In this document: piece by piece, positions 1 through 5,798 of the stretch
Position numbering within the stretch: the stretch's first letter is position 1
How the letters are laid out: each line of letters begins with the position of its first letter
Source of the DNA: an uncultured Prevotellaceae bacterium
Lineage (GTDB): Bacteria > Bacteroidota > Bacteroidia > Bacteroidales > Bacteroidaceae
Direction: 5' to 3'
Length of the DNA stretch: 5,823 bases
Assembly (NCBI GenBank): GCA_900315105.1
Contig: OMXX01000174.1
Span: 1 to 5,823, forward strand
Notes under the pieces: model-generated
Database searches by the model: none
The model's input: only the letters and a program-made list of their open reading frames with translations
What the model was told of the DNA's origin: nothing
Program-made: the position numbers and the translations under genes

Positions 1-3
1 GCT

Positions 4-63
4 GCAAAGATACAAAAAGTTTTGGAAAGTTATACGCATTTACAACATTTTTCGTATCTTTGC
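4..63. promoter_or_regulatory. Inverted repeat of two outward-facing -7-like boxes
   Basis: A perfect 10-bp inverted repeat has GCAAAGATAC at 4-13 and GTATCTTTGC at 54-63. Each arm contains TATCTTTG, which matches the Bacteroidetes -7 consensus TAnnTTTG, reading rightward at 55-62 and leftward at 5-12. The simplest reading is a pair of divergent promoters. Neither has a clear -33 TTG at the usual 18-20 bp, so promoter activity is uncertain. The rightward box would transcribe the gene-poor 64-255 stretch and the tRNA remnant. What the leftward box would transcribe lies outside the window. Confidence 0.4.
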
Positions 64-255
64 AATCAGATTAGAAAATCGTTCCTTCAAAAACGGAGGG
101 GGATAGGCATTCTCAAGCGAAGAGGATGTTTCTAAATTTGAAATTATGTAAATTACAACTCTGCGAAAATTCGTCGCAAAATTGGCGCAAAAGCAAAATG
201 CAGAAACACTGAAATGCCGATATATACAGGGATTCCGACAAATTTGACAACTTGC

Positions 256-300
256 TTGTGGTTCTGAATGTCGTGGGTTCGAGTCCGTCCGGGCACCCCA
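256..300 (+). tRNA. 3' half of a tRNA-His gene (truncated; likely attachment-site remnant)
   Basis: Laid out in canonical tRNA numbering, the sequence gives an anticodon loop TTGTGGT at 256-262 with anticodon GTG (His), 3' anticodon stem 263-267, variable loop 268-272, T stem/loop 273-289 with loop TTCGAGT at 278-284, acceptor 3' strand CGGGCAC at 290-296, C73 at 297 and CCA at 298-300. C at position 73 is diagnostic of tRNA-His. The 5' half is missing: 251-255 cannot pair with 263-267, and no GTGCCCG acceptor strand or D arm lies upstream. The T stem is also damaged, because GTGGG against CCGTC gives two mismatches. It is therefore not a functional tRNA. Integrases of phages and integrative elements commonly use tRNA 3' halves as the att core, so this is probably an attL/attR remnant. 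The attachment-site role is inferred. Confidence 0.75.
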
Positions 301-304
301 ACGG

Positions 305-346
305 GTAAAGTCCTATAATCTAAGAGATTATGGGGCTTTTACTTTT
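305..346 (+). terminator. Hairpin terminator behind the tRNA-His remnant
   Basis: The arms GTAAAGTCCTATAATCT (305-321) and AGATTATGGGGCTTTTAC (325-342) pair around a 3-nt loop. The 7 bp next to the loop (ATAATCT/AGATTAT) and the outer GTAAA/TTTAC pair perfectly, and the middle contains mismatches or wobbles. A TTTT run follows at 343-346. The position 4 nt after the encoded CCA fits the native terminator of the tRNA gene. It was probably displaced or duplicated together with the tRNA 3' end. Confidence 0.65.
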
Positions 347-361
347 CTAGAGTATCAAATT

Positions 362-404
362 TTGATGGAACATTGATGGAACATTTTTAAGTTGTTCCAT
401 CAAT
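362..404. repeat. TTGATGGAACA: two direct copies and one inverted copy
   Basis: TTGATGGAACA occurs twice in direct tandem at 362-372 and 373-383. Its exact reverse complement TGTTCCATCAA lies at 393-403. The second and third copies extend to a perfect 12-bp inverted repeat (372-383 and 393-404) around a 9-nt spacer. No T run follows, so it does not look like a terminator. Clustered short direct and inverted repeats next to a tRNA 3' end resemble the arm-type binding sites of a tyrosine integrase, or an operator. That assignment is inferred. Confidence 0.7.
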
Positions 405-427
405 TATGGAGTTGAAACCTCATCAGT

Positions 428-479
428 ATTCAAATACAATCAAAATTGCATTCAAATAGCGACAAGTTACATTCAGATA
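428..479 (+). repeat. Three phased ATTCARATA repeats
   Basis: ATTCAAATA is found at 428-436 and 450-458, and ATTCAGATA at 471-479. The start-to-start distances are 22 and 21 bp, about two helical turns, which would place all copies on one face of the DNA. Such spacing is typical of iterons or of multiple sites for one DNA-binding protein, here perhaps integrase arm sites or an accessory factor. The motif is short and AT-rich, so chance cannot be excluded. Confidence 0.45.
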
Positions 480-602
480 CATGCAGGCAACTTCTTTTGA
501 TAACCACAATAGACAACTTTATAGCCCTCACTTCGGCAATTAGAGTTGTTCCAATAGCAGAGAATAAAGCTTAGCTTTTGCCATCTCACGTTTTGAGGTT
601 GT

Positions 603-690
603 GGGGGTTGAGGGGTTGGAGTATTAACTTGTGGGGTTGTGGGGTTGAGGGGTAAACTTGTATGGTTGTATGGTGAACTTGTATGGTTGT
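603..690 (+). repeat. G/T-rich minisatellite with quadruplex potential
   Basis: Five runs of four or more G occur at 603-607, 612-615, 633-636, 641-644 and 649-652, mostly separated by TTG-type spacers. AACTTGT starts three consecutive units at 626, 655 and 676. The last two units share the 15 bases AACTTGTATGGTTGT and are 21 bp apart. The G runs could in principle form a G-quadruplex on the plus strand. No function can be assigned from the sequence. Confidence 0.7.
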
Positions 691-890
691 GGGACTCTGC
701 TGAACGCTGTTATATAATAATGTGTACTCTATCCTTGCGTCTGCTCTTGCGGGAAAGGAATCTTCATGTCATTGCGATTAATGAGCAAAGAATCGAATCT
801 GAATATGGAATAGAAGCGTCTTTGAGCATATAAAATGAATGAAATTCACTAAAATCACTTGTTTTTACAACTTTTAATAGGTTTTCATGC

Positions 891-919
891 TTGATTCTCG
901 CCTAAAAACTGTATCTTTG
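891..919 (+). promoter_or_regulatory. Bacteroidetes-type promoter of the regulator-HNH-methyltransferase operon
   Basis: TTG at 891-893 (-33 element) and TATCTTTG at 912-919 (-7 element, consensus TAnnTTTG) are separated by 18 bp, close to the spacing of Bacteroidetes housekeeping promoters. Transcription should start shortly after 919, giving a leader of about 20 nt before the ATG at 943. Because the first gene encodes a DNA-binding protein, autoregulation here is plausible, but no clear operator palindrome was found. Confidence 0.7.
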
Positions 920-942
920 TGCCAAATATCCTAATAACGACA

Positions 943-1164
943 ATGGCAAGTAACAAAGACCTCAATCGCCTAAAGGTGGTTCTCGCAGAGAAAAAGAAAT
1001 CTAATCTCTGGTTATCCAAACAACTAGGATGTGCACCAACGACTGTTTCAAAGTGGTGTACCAATTCGTCACAACCTCCATTGGAGATGCTAATGAAAAC
1101 AGCAAAGTTGCTTGACGTAGAAATAATGGACTTAATCAATAAGAAGACTTTCGAATCAATATAG
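943..1164 (+). CDS. Small Cro/C1-type (XRE) helix-turn-helix regulator
   Basis: This 73-aa protein is essentially one helix-turn-helix domain. Residues 21-29 (NLWLSKQLG) form the first helix of the motif, and 31-40 (APTTVSKWCT) form the recognition helix, followed by helices covering LEMLMKTAKLLDV. It has no catalytic or membrane segment, so it should act as a cytoplasmic DNA-binding repressor or controller. An in-frame GTG at 919 would extend it by 8 codons, but that codon overlaps the -7 box, so the ATG at 943 is preferred. Its stop codon is separated by a single base from the ATG of the HNH nuclease gene, indicating one transcript. Small regulators of this type often precede restriction or other toxic genes in Bacteroidetes and set the timing or level of expression, which is the inferred role here. 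Family assignment is firm; target genes are inferred. Confidence 0.9.
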   Translation: MASNKDLNRLKVVLAEKKKSNLWLSKQLGCAPTTVSKWCTNSSQPPLEMLMKTAKLLDVEIMDLINKKTFESI

Positions 1165-1165
1165 A

Positions 1166-2236
1166 ATGCAGATACCACAATCCGACATACTGACCACCAA
1201 TCGGCTTGGGAGAATCTTCTCAAACACGACGGCGACATACAAATTCTTTTGGTTTGTATCGATTATGCAGATACATGCCAAGACTGATAATCCACGAATC
1301 AGTGTGTGGGATATTGTAATAAGAATGGTGGCTAATGCTTGGTATCCTATTCACTATTTTCGTTTGTCTTTTGGCAAGAGCGATTCGCTGTTTGATATTG
1401 TGATGGAATTGCAGCACATTACTCAGATTCCCATTGATGCCAATTCTCAGACGATTATTGACGGTTTGCAAAGCAGATTGGATGACAAGCAAATAAAGCG
1501 TTTGTTAAATACGCTTACTTTGAACGTCCCATATCGTTTCCTGCGTCCATGGATTGACACCTCTGATGACAAAGAGATGGTCAAACGCTCTCAGACATTG
1601 GAGAATGGAAGTCTATACGCTCTGTACAAGAATGGCTCGGACTTCTATATCGTTCTAAACGAGGCATGGGATGCTTATCTGCATACCCACTATAATATTC
1701 TGGTGGATTTTGCCTATTGGAATCTGACATTGTTTCTGCAAACAAGGAATCCCAATGTGCCAGCTATCCCCAATAAACTGATACGCCCTGAAATTAGGAA
1801 TTCACTGACAAAGCAGCATAACTATTGGGATATGGTGATGACAATAGGCGGCCCTATTCATTGTATCTATACAGATAAGTTGCTGCATCCCAAAGACTAT
1901 GACCTTGACCACTTTATCCCTTGGAGTTTTGTGTGTCATGATCTGCTATGGAATTTGATACCATCGGATGACAGCATCAATTCGTCTAAGAGCGACAAGT
2001 TGCCAGACTTGGACTATTATCTGCCAAAACTCGCAGCTTTGCAGCATCATTCCTTGCAAGTCTTAATCAATGCCGATAGGGAGACGAAAGTAATGGAGGA
2101 CTTTGTGTCTCTTGGTTACTCTGCAAAAGATTTGGCTGCAATGAGTGATGAGAAGTTTCGTGAAATCTACGAAAGAACGTTTAACCCCATCAATCAGATA
2201 GCCCTCAATATGGGCTTCGAAACGTGGAAATACTAA
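1166..2236 (+). CDS. HNH endonuclease (putative restriction or defence nuclease)
   Basis: This 356-aa protein carries an HNH (beta-beta-alpha-metal) nuclease motif around residues 245-280. LDHF gives the Asp248-His249 pair, LLWNLIP gives the central Asn263, and NSSKSDKLP gives the last Asn272 followed by Lys275. The spacing resembles the Cas9-like HNH_4 type. No CxxC zinc knuckle flanks the motif. His249 would be the general base and Asp248 a metal ligand. The first 240 residues (start NRLGRIFSNTTATYKFFWF, then WDIVIRMVANAWYPIHYF) show no domain I can name and probably recognise DNA or a partner. The start is taken at ATG 1166 because the NTTATYKF segment looks like part of the protein core and it abuts the regulator stop codon. 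It lies 5 bp before the methyltransferase-HIT gene. It could be a restriction enzyme, a modification-dependent nuclease or an abortive-infection effector. The nuclease fold is well supported; the biological role is inferred. Confidence 0.85.
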   Translation: MQIPQSDILTTNRLGRIFSNTTATYKFFWFVSIMQIHAKTDNPRISVWDIVIRMVANAWYPIHYFRLSFGKSDSLFDIVMELQHITQIPIDANSQTIIDGLQSRLDDKQIKRLLNTLTLNVPYRFLRPWIDTSDDKEMVKRSQTLENGSLYALYKNGSDFYIVLNEAWDAYLHTHYNILVDFAYWNLTLFLQTRNPNVPAIPNKLIRPEIRNSLTKQHNYWDMVMTIGGPIHCIYTDKLLHPKDYDLDHFIPWSFVCHDLLWNLIPSDDSINSSKSDKLPDLDYYLPKLAALQHHSLQVLINADRETKVMEDFVSLGYSAKDLAAMSDEKFREIYERTFNPINQIALNMGFETWKY

Positions 2237-2241
2237 AAGCT

Positions 2242-3105
2242 ATGGAACCAGAGAAAATAAATCATCCGTATCTGACAGCTATCAAGCGAACGGAATTATC
2301 CGTACCGACACGCTACCTTTTGCAACATCAATTGTTGAAAGGCAAGATTTTGGACTTTGGTTGCGGTTTTGGTTTCGACACGGATGATTTGAAGCGTCAG
2401 GGTTATGACATAGTGGGCTATGATTATTATTATCGTCCTGACTATCCCGAAGGTAAGTTCGATACTATTATATGCAACTATGTGCTGAATGTGCTGGAAC
2501 CATATGCACAAGCAGAAGTGATGATGAACGTCACCAATCTGCTATCGCCTAAAGGAACAGCATACTTTGCTGTGCGCAGAGACTTGACGGAAGAAGGTTT
2601 CAGGCTACACGCTATTCACAAGCAATATACCTATCAGTGTAATGTTAAGCTGCCCTATAAGAGTCTAGTAGCCAACAAAAGTTATGAACTCTATCAATAT
2701 CAGCACTTTAACAAATTGCCTCGCAAGGAAGGCGAAACATGCCCCTTCTGCCGTTTGTCGCGAAGAGTGGAAATCATCTGCGAGACTGCCACTTGTGTCG
2801 CTTTCTATGATGGCTATCCCGTCTCACCTGGGCATGCTCTGATTATTCCAAAACGTCATGTCGCAAATTACTTCGACCTTACTAACCACGAGCGCGAAGC
2901 AATGAACGTCGTGCTGCAATACGTAAAGCAAAAGGTTGACGAACGTTTCCATCCCGATGGCTACAACGTGGGCATAAACATCAATGAGGCCGCAGGCCAA
3001 TCGGTGTTCCATTGCCACATGCACTTGATTCCAAGATATAAAGGTGACGTGCCTAATCCGAAAGGTGGTGTGAGAGGTGTGATTCCAAGTAAACAGAAAT
3101 ATTAG
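2242..3105 (+). CDS. SAM-dependent methyltransferase fused to a HIT domain
   Basis: This 287-aa two-domain protein starts at ATG 2242, just after the HNH stop codon; an in-frame GTG at 2224 would overlap that gene. Residues 1-115 form a class I methyltransferase: TAIKRTELSVPTR, then SAM-binding motif I ILDFGCGFGFD at 36-46, an acidic strand end around GYDYYYRPD, and NYVLNVL near 79-85. From memory this resembles the phosphorothioation-associated putative methyltransferase family (TIGR04096). The (D/N/S)PP(Y/F) motif of DNA amino-methyltransferases is absent. After a linker (about 115-160), residues 167-287 form a HIT domain: CPFC at 167-170, HALIIPKRHV, GININEAAGQSVF and the triad HCHMH with histidines 257, 259 and 261. 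His259 would be the nucleophile for nucleotidyl transfer or phosphoramidate/adenylate hydrolysis. All key HIT residues appear intact. The substrate is unknown; the fusion suggests that methylation and nucleotide chemistry act on one target. Confidence 0.88.
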   Translation: MEPEKINHPYLTAIKRTELSVPTRYLLQHQLLKGKILDFGCGFGFDTDDLKRQGYDIVGYDYYYRPDYPEGKFDTIICNYVLNVLEPYAQAEVMMNVTNLLSPKGTAYFAVRRDLTEEGFRLHAIHKQYTYQCNVKLPYKSLVANKSYELYQYQHFNKLPRKEGETCPFCRLSRRVEIICETATCVAFYDGYPVSPGHALIIPKRHVANYFDLTNHEREAMNVVLQYVKQKVDERFHPDGYNVGININEAAGQSVFHCHMHLIPRYKGDVPNPKGGVRGVIPSKQKY

Positions 3106-3137
3106 AATCTTTACAACTATAATAAAATTATCAGATT

Positions 3138-5732
3138 ATGAATTACATAGAAGAGTTGTTGTTTGAAAAAACAAAAGATTTTCAAGAGGCCCAAGTGTAT
3201 TCCGATCAGTGGAAATTTGCGAAGTCATATTTACCTAAGGTGTTAGATACTATTTCGCACATTTTTCCCCATTATAGTTTACATAATTCAACACATTCTG
3301 AAGCTATAATAAACAATATAATTAAAATATTGGGAAAAGATAATATTAGAACTTTATCTGTTGTTGATTTATGGTTATTATTAGCAGCTGCATATTACCA
3401 TGATTGTGGTATGGCAGTTTCTGGTGATGACAAAAAGGAATTATTTGAAGATGGCAGTGAATTTGTCAGATATGTGGAAGAAAAGCAGCAAGACCAATCT
3501 TCCCCAATGAATCAATATGCAGTCTTATTTGAAATTAAAGGAAATAAAATATATTATAAAAGCGAGCGCTTAACTAATGATAGTTATGAAGGGGCACGTT
3601 TCTTAATTGCTGATTATATCCGTAATAAACATGCGGAACGCTCAGGTGTAAAAATCGAAAATGAAGGATCTTTGCATTTTCCGGGTGATCCAATTCCAGA
3701 AAGAATAATTAGAATCTTAAAATCAATATGCGGTTGTCATACAAGAGATGTGAGCGAAGTAATGCAATTGCATGCCGTAGAATCATCTGGATGTGGCATA
3801 GAAGATTGCCATCCTCGTTTTATTGCCGCAATGTTGCGTTTAGGTGATTTATTGGATGTAGATAGCAATAGGGTTTCAGAAGTGTTGTTATCGACCCTTG
3901 GAAGCATTCCATCTGATTCCAAGTTTTATAACAGCACAAACAGAGCAATTTCTCATATTCGAATAGACAAGTCGATTATTGAGATAACAGCAGAATGTAA
4001 TGATTACAATGTCGCCGACTTAATCAACAGATGGTTTCAGTGGCTAAATGACGAACTGGTTTTCTATATGAAACACTGGCATAAAATAATCCCTAACGAA
4101 AAATTTGGATATTTGCCAACTGTAGGTGATCTTAAAGTAAATTTATCAAATTACGATACTTTTGATGGAAAAAAGCGTCCAAGTTTTGATATTGACTCAT
4201 CAAAAGCTATTGAACTCCTACAAGGTGCTGGATTATATACAGATTCTTGTGAATGTATCAGAGAACTTTTACAAAACTCAGTAGATGCAACATATTTGCG
4301 AGTTTATAAAGAAAATCTCGGTATAAATGACATAAAATCATTAAAGGATGCATGTGAACATTATCCTATCACCGTACAACTCCAAAAACTAGATACACAA
4401 AGCACAGATAATAAATATACCCTATGGGGGTGTGAAATAACAGATCATGGTATTGGAATGACAAAAGACGATATCAAATTTTTGTCCACAACTGGAAGTT
4501 CTGGGAAAAATAAAGAAAAGATTCAATTGATAAAGTCTGTTCCTGAGTTTTTACGCCCTTCTGGGACATTTGGCATTGGTTTTCAGAGTGTTTTTCTTAT
4601 TACCAATAAAATTAAAGTTATATCAAGGAAGATAAACAAAGATTATTACGTTGAGGCAGAGATGTACAATCCCTCTGGAAAAGAAAGAGGAGCCATATTG
4701 ATAAAAACCATTAATAAAGATGATGTGGATTTTGGAACAAAATTGTATTTTGAGTTTCAGGATGAAAATGAGGGACATCAGATCTTTGGATACGAAGATC
4801 GCTACTCCATGTCTGCATTTAATTCTTTTGATTTCGCCAAAAACAAATATGTAAATCTTATAGGGATGAAGATATTAGATGAAATTGTTCGTTTTGCAAA
4901 TGGAACTTTCATGCCTGTAAATTTCATATATAATGGTGATAAGAAGAACTATGTGTCATCAAAAACAAAAATTAAATTTGATGATGTTGATGAAGAAACG
5001 GGATTACAACTATGTATTGACAAAACAAGTGGCGAAAGAGGGGTCTCTTATCTTGACTCAATGGTATATTATCGTAATCAGTGGGTTCGTAATTATATCC
5101 CCTCAATTCCATATTTAACATTTCATATAAACATATTAAAAGGAAGTGCAAAAGACATCTTGACATTAAGTCGCAATCAAATTAGACGGAAACATGTACC
5201 TATTCTAAAAGAGTGCATATTGAAAGCTACCATCAAATATTTAAATAAAAAATTTGATTCATTAGATACTATTAAAAAACAATTAGCTTCCATGTATCTC
5301 GAAGAGTATAGAGATTATATTTTTGAGAAACAAATCAATGATATTATTTATAGAGATAATTGGAAGAAATACGAATTTAACGTAAAAGAGAAGACAACAG
5401 ACACTAGCGAGAAATGGACTATTGAGAAACTCTTAGAATCAACGTCAATAGAATATATACGAAAAGAAGACGAAGTTGACCAACTACAATTTAATAGTAA
5501 TGGTTCTCTATATATTATTAAAATTGAATATGAATTACGAAGAATATGCTATTTCTTACTAAGAATGGCTCAGTCGACATATCATTTATCATTTAAGAAA
5601 GGTGGCTATATTTTATATAAAGACAATAAATGCAATTTGATTGAAGATTCAAGAGAGTCGAAAGAAGATCTAATGTATAATTATCTTAGAAGAGATGAAC
5701 GGGCAAGAGAGTTGATTCCTTGTAATCCTTAA
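3138..5732 (+). CDS. HD-domain / Hsp90-like ATPase fusion, putative conflict-system protein
   Basis: This 864-aa protein has no signal peptide or membrane segment. Residues about 30-320 form an HD phosphohydrolase-like domain with His49/His53, the His88-Asp89 doublet (YYHDCG), His201 and RLGDLLD with Asp237. Residues about 350-560 form a GHKL ATPase of Hsp90 type. The N box IRELLQNSVDA has Glu376 and Asn380, DHGIGM has Asp436, the lid-like stretch is STTGSSGKNKEK, and the glycine loop is GTFGIGF at 476-482. Further on, DILTLSRNQIRR (673-684) resembles the Hsp90 middle-domain loop carrying the catalytic arginine, here Arg679. The C-terminal 150 residues are unrecognised. HD plus Hsp90-like ATPase proteins are known in predicted NTP-dependent conflict systems (the HD-CE class, from memory). 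ATP-driven conformational change may control the HD hydrolase. The gene follows the methyltransferase-HIT gene by 32 bp without a recognisable promoter, so it may be co-transcribed, although it is visibly more AT-rich. Domains are firm; the defence role is inferred. Confidence 0.88.
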   Translation: MNYIEELLFEKTKDFQEAQVYSDQWKFAKSYLPKVLDTISHIFPHYSLHNSTHSEAIINNIIKILGKDNIRTLSVVDLWLLLAAAYYHDCGMAVSGDDKKELFEDGSEFVRYVEEKQQDQSSPMNQYAVLFEIKGNKIYYKSERLTNDSYEGARFLIADYIRNKHAERSGVKIENEGSLHFPGDPIPERIIRILKSICGCHTRDVSEVMQLHAVESSGCGIEDCHPRFIAAMLRLGDLLDVDSNRVSEVLLSTLGSIPSDSKFYNSTNRAISHIRIDKSIIEITAECNDYNVADLINRWFQWLNDELVFYMKHWHKIIPNEKFGYLPTVGDLKVNLSNYDTFDGKKRPSFDIDSSKAIELLQGAGLYTDSCECIRELLQNSVDATYLRVYKENLGINDIKSLKDACEHYPITVQLQKLDTQSTDNKYTLWGCEITDHGIGMTKDDIKFLSTTGSSGKNKEKIQLIKSVPEFLRPSGTFGIGFQSVFLITNKIKVISRKINKDYYVEAEMYNPSGKERGAILIKTINKDDVDFGTKLYFEFQDENEGHQIFGYEDRYSMSAFNSFDFAKNKYVNLIGMKILDEIVRFANGTFMPVNFIYNGDKKNYVSSKTKIKFDDVDEETGLQLCIDKTSGERGVSYLDSMVYYRNQWVRNYIPSIPYLTFHINILKGSAKDILTLSRNQIRRKHVPILKECILKATIKYLNKKFDSLDTIKKQLASMYLEEYRDYIFEKQINDIIYRDNWKKYEFNVKEKTTDTSEKWTIEKLLESTSIEYIRKEDEVDQLQFNSNGSLYIIKIEYELRRICYFLLRMAQSTYHLSFKKGGYILYKDNKCNLIEDSRESKEDLMYNYLRRDERARELIPCNP

Positions 5733-5767
5733 TTCCGCAACACTTTGATTTAACTTTATTTATAAGT

Positions 5768-5798
5768 TCCTGAGCAACAAAAAGTTGCTCAGGATTTT
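5768..5798 (+). terminator. Rho-independent terminator after the HD/Hsp90-like gene
   Basis: A perfect 11-bp stem, TCCTGAGCAAC (5768-5778) with GTTGCTCAGGA (5784-5794), encloses an AAAAA loop and is followed by TTTT at 5795-5798. It lies 35 bp after the stop codon at 5730-5732 and closes the transcription unit. The adenines on both sides of the stem are too few for a convincing second terminator in the opposite direction. Confidence 0.88.

Larger units (their letters stand above)
347..890. other. Repeat-rich region of about 540 bp without a credible gene
   Basis: No convincing coding sequence is present on either strand. The one open frame of some length, 639-833 on the plus strand, is built largely from the G/T-rich minisatellite and shows no recognisable domain. 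The region holds the TTGATGGAACA repeats, the phased ATTCARATA repeats and the G-run minisatellite listed separately. About 700-890 looks featureless apart from being the upstream region of the regulator gene. Together with the tRNA remnant it reads like the end of an integrative element or a recombination scar, but there is no integrase gene to confirm this. Confidence 0.6.

Noticed and set aside
126..212. Plus-strand open frame of 28 codons after the 55-62 box
   Set aside because: It is very short, has no recognisable pattern, and nothing else supports translation.
113..301. Minus-strand open frame of 62 codons starting GCPDGLEPTTF
   Set aside because: It is the antisense translation of the tRNA-His 3' half; this peptide pattern is a well-known artefact of reading tRNA genes backwards.
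372..404. Rho-independent terminator
   Set aside because: The 12-bp stem is perfect, but it is AT-rich and followed by no T run; it is better read as a protein-binding inverted repeat.
428..690. CRISPR array
   Set aside because: The repeats are only 7-15 bp, spacing is irregular or too short for spacers, and no cas genes are present.
639..833. Plus-strand open frame of 64 codons
   Set aside because: Its first part is the translated G/T-rich minisatellite and the rest resembles no protein.
919..942. GTG start extending the regulator by 8 codons
   Set aside because: The GTG overlaps the -7 box, so it would lie at or before the transcription start.
885..1238. Minus-strand open frame of 117 codons
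   Set aside because: It lies antisense to the well-supported helix-turn-helix gene and its promoter, with no domain or promoter of its own.
943..3105. Classical type II restriction-modification system
   Set aside because: The methyltransferase lacks a (D/N/S)PP(Y/F) motif and shows no cytosine-C5 methyltransferase motifs, so DNA base methylation is not supported.
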